A stretch of DNA of 64,000 nucleotides, from assembly GCA_037074615.1 (NCBI GenBank), contig CM073546.1:10781501-10845500 (forward strand). The letters run 5' to 3'. Source of the DNA: Leucaena leucocephala. Lineage: Eukaryota; Streptophyta; Magnoliopsida; Fabales; Fabaceae. This document shows, in pieces, positions 33,174-43,903 of this stretch (the stretch's first letter is position 1; every line of letters starts with the position of its first letter). Below the pieces are notes generated by a model that saw only the letters and a program-made list of their open reading frames with translations, was not told the DNA's origin and did no database searches. The translations under genes were made by a program, and so were the position numbers.

Positions 33174-33960
33174 CAATAAAAAAATGTACATCAGTTGATA
33201 TGAGCATGACAGTATGCAAGCATCACTTTTCTCAATTTCTTAAATTTATGATGCGCTTTCACACATCTAGATACAAACTCTATAGTCTTAAGCCATTAGA
33301 CCTTTCTTATGGGTGTTCCTTTGGGTTTACCTCTAACCCTTATTGCTCTTATATATTCTATTATGACTTTTATGTAGAATTTGATATTCTTCTTACCTGT
33401 TATAAACTTAATGTATTTGACGAGCACGATATTTATGCCTTTTATATCTGTTAGTTTGGCTGCATCTCTTTCAGCTATACTCATAGCCAAAGTAGGGATA
33501 CATGGTTGATTCACATCTTCTCCTTCCTTAACTAGAGATTCAAGGATAAGAATAAGCACCGACTTGGGGTATGAATATGAAGAAACTAGGACAGGTTGCT
33601 CAAGAATGGGTTAAATAAGGAATAAAGTTTCCATCGTTAGTCTGAAATCACATACTACTTGAGGTTCCTCATGTAGTAGTTCCACCATCAACTCCTCCAG
33701 GTATTCTTCAGGGAATTCATCAAATTTTGGTTATAGATCCTCTTCAGGATCCCCTCAGGGTCCTTTTAAAGGTTCTCCTCTAGGTCATGACATCTTGACC
33801 TTCTGTAAGATAATTGTGTGGAATATCTTCTTCAAGAAGTTATGCATCCTCATTGTCACTTTGAGGTACATACACTGGTAACTCATCATCTAGGTATGAG
33901 ACATCATCAAATAAACCATATCCTAGGGTTTCAGTACTAGATGAAGGCATTTTTCCAAAA
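33174..33960 (-). pseudogene. Unrecognised ORF remnants in the copia-1 leader
   Basis: Upstream of gag the minus strand carries a short acidic ORF starting at 33946 (MPSSSTETLGYG and a run of D/E). Further on, at 33559-33174, a frame of about 128 codons with one internal stop is rich in Lys/Arg, with 'YIRAIRVRGKPKGTP' and 'CVKAHHKFKKLRK'. I do not recognise the product. Copia elements do not normally have a 1.8-kb leader with ORFs, so this could be an inserted fragment of another element or an extra ORF of this family. No TSD was found around it. Confidence 0.4.
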
Positions 33961-34535
33961 TTTTTAAACACAAAAATACCAAAAAAATACACTTAATACT
34001 CATAAATATGTCAAAAATTGCCAAAAAATATGCAAATTATATATCAAAATAAAGATCTTATTTTAGAAATTTTTAGGGATAAATTGCATCTCAATCGAAT
34101 ATCTCACACTCTCTCACACACCCCAAGAATGAAAAATTTAAAGAAAATAAAAAACCTGGATTATGACCACTTACGACCTGGGGCACATGGAGTCCATGCG
34201 CCTTGTCGAGTTGCCACGTGGCACTCAAGCTAGAATTGTTTTAAAAATTATTATTATTTTTTAATTATTGTGGGCCCTAGTGGATCTACTTTATATTTTT
34301 GTGCCTTATGCAATGGGACCAATTTTGAAGCTAAAAATTCATCTTCTAGTGACCCAATTTTGAAAGAAGCTTTCTTCGGTAGTACAGTGAGTTCTCTCTC
34401 ATTTTATGGTTCATATGCATGCTCCATGTGTTTAATCATAAAAAAATACTATAAATTGACTTAACTACTAATAATACATCATACAACCAGAAACGAAAAT
34501 CACAAAAGCACCAACAGAAGGAAAAAAATAAAACC

Positions 34536-34552
34536 TTGCTCATGATACCAAT
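34536..34552 (-). other. Primer-binding site of copia-1
   Basis: The minus strand reads TTGGTATCATGAGCAAGG, close to the initiator tRNA-Met type PBS. It is immediately inside the LTR remnant. Confidence 0.8.
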
Positions 34553-34635
34553 ATAGGATTTTGGGTGTACCTAGAATCCAAGTTTGACTCACTGAGTACC
34601 CATATAAAACTAGAGCACTTGTTATATACTCTGGT
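34553..34635 (-). mobile_element. 5' LTR of copia-1, inner part
   Basis: This 83-bp piece lies between the PBS and the family-B solo LTR. Together with 37970-38206 it forms one LTR of about 315 bp that starts TGTTGGAAAATG on the minus strand at 38206. Its last five bases, CTGGT, form the left TSD of the solo LTR. Confidence 0.75.
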
Positions 34636-37600
34636 TGTCATATCCTAATTTTTTCCTATCTATATAATACTGATAGTGTAAAGAGGTTTGGAAAGGATTA
34701 TGACGATGATTAGAAAAAATAATAAAGCTTAAATGAGTCTTGAAGGAAGAGAGGGACTAAAATAAAAATTTCAAAAGTCCTATGATGAAAAATGAAAGTA
34801 GAAACAAAAGGAGGGACCTAAATGTAAATAACTAAAAGTGTAGGGACCTAAATGCAATTAACCAAAAGTTTAAAGATCTAAATGTAATTATGAGAAAGTT
34901 AAACTGAAAAAGGATAAAAAATTCCCATAATCAGATTAGTCCCAAATTTTACCAGTAGATAGATAAAATTATTCTGATCAGTTTAACGCAACACATAATT
35001 TTGATTTAAGGTCCCGATTAATTGATATAAATTCCTAAAATTAGGAAAAATTATTGTAGTATTTTTCAGACCTCAGAATCAGATGAAACTATACAAAAAA
35101 TTCCTATATTTAATATAAGAATTTATAAAATTGACAGAGTCAGAAAAGGAATCCTGTAGAATTCTTATAGGGGTTTACAGTGGAATAAAATACCTGATAA
35201 ATAGGGTCGGAAGAGATTTCTTGGGATTTATGCCATAAAGGTAATGGACCAATATTAAGGCCTAAATGGCATCCCAAAAGGCTCAATAAGGTGGTTGGAT
35301 AGTTCAGTGGGCTAGAGTCCAGAGCAATAAAGAAAAATATGAAATTACGAAAATACCCCTATGTAGCCAGATTGTGCCAGAGATAGATGAAGAGCATTTT
35401 GGATAGGTAAAAAATGTCCAAGCAAGTACAAGGCTGATTAGTTAGAGCCAAGATATACTCTGCTGTAGTATAAAGAGGTGTGAAATGATAATTATGCCCC
35501 TAGGGTCATTATAGTGCTAGACAATAAACCAAGGGCATTTCAGTCATTTGCCAAGGGATCTGTAATTAAGTATTGACCCAGTATAAGAATGTCAGTGGTA
35601 GAAAGAATTTGGATACTGGATTTAAGGTCAGAAAGCATATTATGAAACCTCAAAAAAATTAGATTTATAAAGCAGTCTAGTTTTTGGGAAATCAGACTGA
35701 GCCGGTACCGGATTGGATTGGAATTTTTCTAGAAGCTTCCCCCATTGGAATTTTGCCACCTATCCCTATGAAGTGTCCCTTGATGATGTCATGGATGATG
35801 TCATAATTCTCTTTTTGGAAAAAGTTAAATCCAATATTAAATGTGAGCCATTAGATCAAATAGTGCACAAACTAATCTTAGCCATCGATTTTTCATGAGA
35901 TTTTTCTATAAATACTGCTTCAAATCTGAGGTAAAACCATGGCATGTCAACCTTGGGGAAACTCTTGAAAAATAAAAACTCAAGCTAAGATAAAGAAGAT
36001 TCAAGGTACCAAAGTTTAAGCAAGCTAGAGATTAGAGGTAAGCAATCTATCCTAACTTATTTTCCTTTAATTTGGGAGCTTGAACTTAGGGTTTTCTTGA
36101 GGGAAAGTTGAGTTTTCTCTAAGGTTATGTGCTGTCCAAAAATGTTAAGATGAAAGGAGAAAGAAGAAATTAAAGTTAGAATTATGTGATTGAAGCTTAA
36201 ACAAGCTAGTTAAGTGATTGGTTGTTGAATCAAGTTGATATTTTTGACTTTGCCATGGTTGAACCAGTTCAGTTTGCACTTTTCATGATGGAAGGAAATG
36301 GAATTTAAATGATCTAATGCTTCCATTGAATTTATATGATGATTTTGTGTAGGATTAGATAGGTTTTGAACCTTGGAAGCATTGAAATTCTAAGTTTATA
36401 GTTTTTGAAATCCTTCTTTGTTATTGTTCACTCACATGAACAGTGATTGTAATTTCATGATTTTGATACTTCCAATGGTTTTAAAATGAAAAATTGTGTG
36501 GGATAAAGTGGAGAAACAAGTATGGGAAGCATTAGAATCAAAATGAAAAATTTTGAAAGAAAAGAGGGTGTTATGTAATTCTATATAGAACAGTATATAG
36601 GAGCTGGAATTTCATGATTTTAAGCTCATAAATGGATTCAAAAGATGAAATTGTGTAGGGTAAAGTCAAGACATCAATTGGTTTAAAGGCCAAGTTGATT
36701 AGTGAAGACTAGAGAAAGTTATATTAGTAAAGAGTTAAGAATTTATCAAGGATAGTCTTGAACATTGTTGGAGTTCTTGGTCCTAATGAATTATGTAATG
36801 AATATCAATGTGTTTAGGACCTTGAAACATCCAAGAAGATATTGGGAAGTGATTGACCAAAAGACTTCATGGTTGGAAAGCTAGGGAGCAAGTGCAAAAG
36901 TTTAAGAGAAAAGCTTAAGTGCAAGGTAGTGAACTTACCTCTTTATGTGCTTGATGTGGTATGCTTATGTGCTGACATGTATATGATATTTGAATGATGT
37001 TGTGGCATTATAAATGATGTTGAATGAATGGTGAATAATATGTTTCCCGTGGGCATATACTTTTATGCAAAAGTATATAGCATGATGGCACGTCACTAAT
37101 CAAAGAAAGTTTAATGAAGTTACATATTATGCATTAGCATCCATATTGCATATTTAAGTTGTAATGTTTGCTACTGAGATTCTCTAGGATCTCACTCTCC
37201 CATAACCAACCATAATAGGTTATTCAAGATAGAAGAATCGTGTTTGGTACATGAACTAAGGAATAGAAGAGGTAGAGTAGACAAGTGATGACATTCATGT
37301 ATGTTAGTTTTTATGTATTGTTATGTATTATCCATTATATGTAAAGAAAATGTATGAAAGAATTATGACATAACCCCATGATGTATTTGAATGCATGAAA
37401 GGCAAAAGAGATGATTTATGCATGCTGGAACAATTATTGAAAGTGAAAGAAAGAAAACTGAAATGGTAAAAACGTAAGTCCTAAAGTAGTTTTGTTATGG
37501 CTTTAGGTTAACCTAGCAAATGAAGGAATTAATCCACAAAATTTTATGATCATGTAGTACACATCCATATATTTAAATTCATAGGTAATACACCTCATTT

Positions 37601-37969
37601 GGATGTGTATATCAAGAGAAATGAATTTCCAAAGTTAAGAGACAGAATCTGGAATTTCTAGAATTTGCCATATGAATAGTTAAAAGCAACGATTTAACTG
37701 TATCAATTGGCAAGGTAAATGTCCAGATTTATATTGTTTTTCTTAAATAGCTATGAAAGAGCTTCAATTATAAATTTGGATCACCTCTATACAATTTTTT
37801 TACAATTATTTATAAATTTTTAAAGTTAGACTGTAAATCTAGAAATCACTAAGTGAATAGCACCCGATAAGTAAGTTTTAAAATTTTAATTTGTGGACTA
37901 ATGTAATGCTTCCGCTAATCAAATATGCTTTCAAATATGTACTCTGAGGTGGTAAAAGTAGGATTTTCA
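34636..37969 (+). mobile_element. Solo LTR of family B (3334 bp) inside the copia-1 LTR
   Basis: It begins TGTCATATCC and ends GTAGGATTTTCA, matching start and end of the family-B LTR at 52652-55792 and the reverse strand of 1-1181. The flanks are CTGGT (34631-34635) and CTAGT (37970-37974), a TSD with one G-to-A change. No internal gag-pol is present. A TATA box CTATAAATA lies at 35906-35914. Long unmatched coding-free stretches are expected in such a long LTR. Confidence 0.9.
35906..35914 (+). promoter_or_regulatory. TATA box of family-B solo LTR
   Basis: CTATAAATA corresponds in position to 53942-53950 in the second family-B solo LTR. Confidence 0.65.
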
Positions 37970-38206
37970 CTAGTTATGTTACATAGCAAATGCACGATGA
38001 GACGCTGTAGAGAGAGAGGAGGAGAAAATTACTCCGCACTCCCCCACGTTCTCCTCTGCACTACTGATGGGAAATAAATCCCTCTTACCACATAAGAGAT
38101 ATATTACATATATACACCTCACTCTCTCCATTATTCTCATAATATCCCCAATATCCATTGAGTTTGGGCCTAATCTACCAAAGGGGGATCAACTCATTTT
38201 CCAACA
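37970..38206 (-). mobile_element. 5' LTR of copia-1, outer part
   Basis: On the minus strand the LTR starts TGTTGGAAAATGAG at 38206, a common Ty1/copia LTR start. It runs to the solo-LTR boundary. A purine-rich stretch at 38010-38035 and GTATATATGTAATATAT at 38095-38115 are seen. The flanking bases ATGGG (38207-38211) would be one TSD copy; the partner is lost with the 3' end of the element. Confidence 0.78.
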
Positions 38207-38260
38207 ATGGGTAATCATGCGGAGATTTTCCATTCTTTTGTAGTAGCCTCTCAATCTCAA

Positions 38261-38900
38261 TTAAGCTTGCTTCTTACATGTCATCATTAGTAATGTGTAA
38301 ATTTGTTGCACCAAAACAATAATGATGTTATAAATTGGTGCATACAAAGTATACATCACATTTATGGCAATTGCATAACATGAAATTGTGTAGTTGAATT
38401 TACCTGCATATTGGGGATTATTTGGAGGTACATACAACATGTCCTCGCATAAGAAGTTTTTAGTTTGTTCCCACACTATGTGTAGTGATTTGCAATGACT
38501 TAGTAGCATGGACACAAATAATTTTCTAAGACAATTTCCTGTAGCCCACAATAAGGCCTCCTTTATTTAATCAACCCCTGATCATGATCAATTAACCCGA
38601 GATCATAGCAGGCAGACTAGAAAGTTGGATGAACAACATTATCTATAGTTCTTATCTCTTCATAACTTGAAGGTCCCCCTAACTTTTGTTAATAGTATTC
38701 TGAGATAGTATATTTCGCCTTGAGAGGTTGATGCATGTGCCAATCTTCCAATAGTAGCACCCCTTTCTCTAAGTTTCCAGATTCTTTTTTGTTTGTTAAA
38801 TGTATAATACTGTAGAAACTCAATGTATGCTGATTTCTTAGCATCTGTGTCATCCACATTGTGCTCCATCCATGCAAGAAACATTGATTATTTAACCCTA
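38261..38900 (-). pseudogene. Helitron helicase fragment
   Basis: Minus-strand segment 38660-38884 reads 'YYTFNKQKRIWKLRERGATI' followed by 'GRLAHASTSQGEIYYLRILL' and 'VRGT'. This is the conserved junction between the Helitron Rep-like N-terminal region and the Pif1-type helicase of plant Helitrons. Segment 38261-38551 continues with 'LWATGNCLRKLFVSMLLSHC' and 'VWEQTKNFLCEDMLY'. Two frame breaks separate them and the helicase motifs proper are missing. The Rep-helicase drives rolling-circle transposition; this is a dead fragment. Helitron ends were not located. Confidence 0.75.
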
Positions 38901-38973
38901 GGCTTGTGAAATAATGAGGTAACTTAACCTTTGCTCGAATAGAAAACTATTTGCTAATCTAGTAAGTTGAAAC

Positions 38974-39230
38974 TCAAGCACTTGATTGAAGGATATCTAT
39001 TGTGGATGTCAAATGAAAAAATACGCCATGCATCTTCACAGGCAGAAACATGCCTGCAATATATTCAGAATAGAACGATCCCAGCTGCGCTGCATTAGAG
39101 AACATCGAAAGCATAAAAGTAGGAGTTCTTGGGATATTAATTAAGAAATACTCCCGATAAATCTCAGCAGGCGTATATTCAGAATAGAACGATCCCAGCT
39201 GCATAAAACCATATATGCAATTTATTATGT
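38974..39230 (-). pseudogene. Exon-like sequence with internal 28-bp duplication
   Basis: The minus strand is open over 76 codons ('QLGSFYSEYTPAEIYREYFL' and later 'QLGSFYSEYIAGMFLPVKMH'). About 28 bp coding 'QLGSFYSEY' occur twice, 117 bp apart (around 39060-39088 and 39176-39204). Each copy is preceded on the coding strand by a splice-acceptor-like ATGCAG. I do not recognise the product. It lies just upstream of the Helitron helicase fragment on the same strand and could be a captured exon. Confidence 0.4.
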
Positions 39231-39239
39231 AATCATAAG

Positions 39240-40184
39240 TTATTTCTAAATGTAATAAATGTGATCCCTTTTTTACTTTCTGTTTTTTAATATTGTTGAT
39301 TGGTTACAAGGTTCTTTCCTGCCGTACAAATGTACAACTCGGGAAAAGATGCACCGACCTTAAAGTAATTAATGTGTTTATGCTAATAAAGTCATATATT
39401 TATTTTCAGATATTTGTATATCCCAATCTGATTTTATTTATGTATGCAGTGTAAATTATTGATTATTAATATGAAATTTGGCAAAAGAAGGAAGTCAAAA
39501 TATATAAATTAGCAGGGTATTAATATCCCAATTACTAAGACCCCAACATTTTCCCTTTTTATTGTCAAATTGGCATATTTATAGTAATTTACCATATCAT
39601 TTTTTTTATTAGCACGATCATTAGTAATGGATCATCAGCACTTCACTATGACATCCAGTGCATTCCAACTTATCTCCCTCATATATTAGCTTCTTATTGC
39701 AAGGACATCCATCATAGTACCAACCATAAGAAGTCTCAAGTTCTGGGATGGTTACCTTAGTAACAATTTCATAGTCTAATGATGTACATGCCCAATAATG
39801 CTAGGTATTTAAACACACAAAATAATAGCCTAATAAAGAGCAATGTATTTTATCGCAAATTCCCACGACAATACACTGATAAAATGGTGAAATTATGGCC
39901 TTCGTTAATTTGGATATTTCACCCAATGGAAATCTGAAGTATAAATAAGTAATGTGATCGATTTCCTTGATAATTAATTAATGTTAATTAATATAATTAT
40001 ATATATATCGATTACATTATATTATATATAAAATATATCGATTACAGTACATTATATAATATTATATATTAAATTAAACTACATTATATAATTTAAGATT
40101 TTTTGAGTTTTAATATCTAGATTGATGTCCATTTTGTTGCCGACCCAATCCAATTAGTACCATTCAATGGGTATATTAATCTTT
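39240..40184. other. AT-rich non-coding stretch
   Basis: No gene or element is recognised. The part 39960-40100 is almost pure A/T with two copies of ATATATCGATTACA and several ATTATATA runs. It flanks copia-2, whose left TSD GATTA is at 40185-40189. Confidence 0.6.
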
Positions 40185-40189
40185 GATTA

Positions 40190-40533
40190 TGTTATAAATA
40201 TTGTCTACATTTGTAGATGTCCATATAACTTCTAACTCTTAGAATTCCTATTAGGATTCATTTTTCTCTTAATGTCATAAACCTATAACATCATCAATGA
40301 ATGACTTGAGAGGAGTTTCTTATTGTTAATGACATTACATGCATCTTTATTCCCTTTTAACCTTAGTTTAATCTTTAATAGTTGTTGCCTATAAATAGAG
40401 GTCATGCACAAGATATTTGTCCTAGCGAATATACAAATAAATGAAGAATATTCACTTACCTCCCCTTGCAATCTTTTGTCTTGTTATTTCTTCTTATCTC
40501 TAACTTTTTTATCTTCTCTTATTTTTATCTACA
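40190..40533 (+). mobile_element. 5' LTR of copia-2 (344 bp)
   Basis: It starts TGTTATAAATATTG and ends ATTTTTATCTACA. It aligns with 46162-46505 over its whole length, with scattered substitutions. It contains the TATA box at 40390-40397. The left flank GATTA (40185-40189) pairs with GATTC (46506-46510). Confidence 0.9.
40390..40397 (+). promoter_or_regulatory. TATA box in copia-2 5' LTR
   Basis: CCTATAAATAGAG is conserved in the 3' LTR at 46361-46370 and is followed in both by ATCATGCACAAG-like sequence. Confidence 0.7.
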
Positions 40534-41460
40534 TGACATTACTCTAGAAAATTTAAGGTATAAGCTTTTTGTCAATTCATACATTATTATGTCCAATTAT
40601 ATACAAATATTATTAGTTTTTTTTTATCTAATTATCATATGCGTTTTCTTTTCTTCATCATATACTATGTTAATGTGTTTTGGTAGTATATAATATTTTC
40701 CTTTACCCTATTACTCGATTATCCTCTTACCTGATTACTATAGTGAAATTTATACATTTACTACATATTCTATTGTTATATATTATGTTATTATTTCCTA
40801 TCCATTTTAATTTTTGTTGTCAGATTATACATATACATGTTATTTTTATTCTATTTTATTCTTATGTAAAATATTATGTTGGTATATTTTTCTTTTAATA
40901 TATTAATACAATAATATGATTGATTCTCTATTTATATATATATATATATATATATGTGCACGGGTGTATGTTATTTACATTTCTAATTCCCCCACCCCAT
41001 ATATTCATTAATTTATGTTTCATTTGATTTATTTATTTTTTTGTATTTTTAACATTATTATATATTTATTATAGTTATGTAATATGCACTTATTTATATT
41101 TTGAATTGTTTATACAAGGTTACTATTTATATATTAGATTTATGTTGCTTCTAATTATATGTATTATAATACATTATTTATGTTGTTTATATTTATAAAT
41201 GTTTTTTATTTTATTTTATTTATTTTTTTATGTTTATTCATTTTCTTTATTTAATTTATATTATTTATTTAATTTTTTTTTCTTTATTTATGTCATTTAT
41301 TTATATTTTGTTACTTTTATTGAATTTATATTTATTTTTATTTTGAATATATAATGTTTATTTGATTTATGTTTTTATTATCATAATACTTTCTTTTCTC
41401 CCCATTAATTTTATCGTAATTCTAATTGTTATTATTATTATTATTTTAGTTTGATCCATA
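40534..41460 (+). other. AT-rich leader of copia-2
   Basis: About 900 bp between the LTR and gag are extremely AT-rich, with a TA repeat at 40936-40957 and long TTTATTT runs at 41020-41400. No good PBS match is left after 40533. Open frames here (for example 40466-40898) are hydrophobic translations of T-rich DNA and not genes. Confidence 0.65.
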
Positions 41461-42500
41461 GCTAATCTTATCAAATTCGAGCTTACCACTCTTGATATCT
41501 CAGGAAAAAATTATCTGTCTTGGGTTTTAGATGCTGAAATCTACTAGATGTCAAAGTATAGGAAATATTATTTTACCTAAAAATAAAGCAAGCAGTCAAG
41601 ATAAGGTTAAAACCATAATTTTCCTTCGTCACCATTTACATGAAAGGCTAAAAGCTAAATACCTAATGATAAAAGATCCATTAGAATTATGGAATAATTT
41701 GAAAGCACGATACGATTACCAAAAAAATAATAATCTTGCTCAAAGCTCGTTATGAATAGTTACATGATGTTACATGATTTTAAATCTGTATCTAAACATA
41801 TTCCAATTGTTTTTAAAATAAATTCTCAATTGCAATTGTATTGTGAGAAAATAACTGTTAAGGATTTATTAGAATTTTTTTCAACATTTCACGCTTCAAA
41901 TGTGCTCCTACAATAGTAATACCGTGAGAAATGCTTTAAAAAGTATTATTAACTAATCTCATGTCTTCTTGTGGTTAAACAAAACAATGAGTTATTGATG
42001 AAAAATTATGAGATTCATCCCACTAGGTCAGCTCTATTCCCTTAAGCAAATCTAACTGAACGTACTCATTTTCATGCCCATGGTTATGGTCATGATCGAG
42101 GTCGAGGTCATGGTCGTAGTTGTGGAAGTGGTAAGGGATGTGTCAATTATTGTCATCATGGAGGTAGAAGTAACAATTATAATCCTAATACCTGCCAAAA
42201 GAAGAAACATAATGAAAGGCAAAAAAAAAGACAAGGGTGATCCCTCAAAAACTATGGAAAATCTATATTATATGTGTGGTATGAAGGGGCACTGCTCGTA
42301 TACCTGTCATACGCCTGAGCATCTGGCAAAACTTTATCAAGCCTCCATAAAAAGGAATTCAAAGAACATAGAAGCAAATGTGATTTTTTCAAAATGATAT
42401 TGAGGTAAATTTTGCATACAAGAATGATGATACCAATGAGTTCGATGATGGCCTTGATGCTATGTCACACTTAGATGTAACTAATTTCTTTGATAATCAT
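41461..42500 (+). pseudogene. Gag of copia-2
   Basis: Gag begins near 41460 with 'ANLIKFE' and 'LDISGKNYLSWVLDAEIY'. It continues at 41531-41755 with 'NKASSQDKVKTIIFLRHHL' and 'KDPLELWNNLKARYDY'. A Gly/Arg/His-rich basic stretch lies at 42060-42180. The zinc knuckle at 42270-42310 reads 'YMCGMKGHCSYTCHTPEHL' (CX2CX4HX4C-like), followed by 'KLYQASIKRNSKNIEANVIF'. This pattern is common in plant Ty1/copia elements. Many frameshifts and stops are present. Confidence 0.88.
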
Positions 42501-42689
42501 AATTAGACAAGCAAACTTGGCAAAAAAAAAGGAATAAGACTAAGACTATTTTAATTTATGTTTTATCTATATATTTTTCTAAGTTAGTTATGCTTTATGA
42601 TTTATTTATGTTTACTTTTATTTTCTTGTTCTAAGAGCATTATTGCTCATAATGTATTTTGAATTTATTTTGATGCATTTCTTTTATTT

Positions 42690-43900
42690 CGGTGAAGAAT
42701 ATAAATGTTCCTCCTTCTTTTATTGGGTACAAGAATGAAGATATATGTTTCAAAGATAGTGCTACAACACATACCATACTCAAAGATAAAAAAAAATCTC
42801 ATTTGACAATGATTGGTGCAAGAATCAATACTATAATAGGTAACACAAAATTAATTGAAGGCTCTAGAAGACCAATGATAATATTACCCAAAGAGATAAA
42901 TTTTGTTATTAATTATGATTTATATTCCTATAAGTCTCAAAGAAATTTATTAAGTTTTAAGGATATTGGCCAAAATGGGTATCATATCAAGACTATAGAT
43001 GAGAAAAATATTGAATATCTATAAATAACAATTGTTAAACAGAAAAATGTGTCCTTGAAAAAGTACCTGTATTATCTTCTGATTTGTACTATACAAATAT
43101 TAGGAAAATTTAAATAAATGCTACAATAAACTAGAAGTTTATAGATAAAAATACATTCATTATTTTGCAGGATCGGTTGGCCATCCTGGATCAACAATAA
43201 TATGAAGAATTATTAAAAATTCACAAGGACATCATTTGAAGAACCAAGAGATTCTTCAATTTAAAGATTTTTCATGTGCTACTTGTTCTTAAGGTAAATT
43301 AATTGTAAGACCTTCACTAAAAAAAGTTGGGGTAGAATCTATTGCGTTTCTAGAACATATCCAAGGGGATATATGTTGACATGTTCATCCACCATGTGGA
43401 CTATTTAGATATTTTATAGTTTTCATATATGCATCTACAAGATAGTCACATGTGTATTTATTATCTACACATAATTTAGCATTTGCAAGATTACTTGCTC
43501 AAATAATTTGATTAAGAGCACATTTTTTATAATATGCAATTAAGATAATTAATTATTTTTATCTCAAATGTTTAATTATTATTACATGACAACTGGAAGA
43601 ACAGTAACAAAATATGTTGCTCATGTCCACACTCAAAATGGTTTGGTATAATCATTCATTAAATGCCTCCAATTGATTACTAGAACAATGCTTATAATAA
43701 TAAAACTTCCCATTTCAACTTGGGGACATGCAATTTTACATGCAGTAGCACTTATACAGATTAGGCCAACAAGTTGTCATAATTTTCCCCATTACAGTTG
43801 GCTTTTGTCAGGAGCTAAATAGTTTTTATCTTATAATTTTTGGATATGCAGTATATTTGTCCCAATTGCTCCATTACAATACACAAAAAAGGGACCTTAA
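42690..43900 (+). pseudogene. Protease and integrase of copia-2
   Basis: Segment 42692-43024 contains the protease region: 'CFKDSATTHTILKDKKK', where the normal D-S-(A/G)-(A/T)-T-H motif is kept, then 'FVINYDLYSYKSQRNLLSFK'. From 43160 the pre-integrase and integrase core follow in broken frames, for example the equivalents of 'HPGSTMMRRIIKNSQGHHLK' at 43175-43240, 'CATCSQGK' at 43270-43300 and 'HVHTQNGLAESFIKRLQL' at 43620-43680. Integrase would insert the cDNA. No long frame remains in the core. Confidence 0.85.
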
Positions 43901-43903
43901 AGA

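Noticed and set aside
34182..34202. Near-perfect inverted repeat GGCACATGGA/TCCATGCGCC
   Set aside because: It is a single short imperfect palindrome in the copia-1 leader with no second copy or context to support a function.
40466..40898. Two hydrophobic plus-strand frames resembling membrane proteins
   Set aside because: They lie in the T-rich leader of copia-2. Phe/Ile/Tyr-rich translations are expected from such DNA and they cross the LTR boundary.
42052..42234. Minus-strand Ser/Thr/Met-rich frame
   Set aside because: It is antisense to the Arg/Gly/His-rich gag stretch of copia-2.
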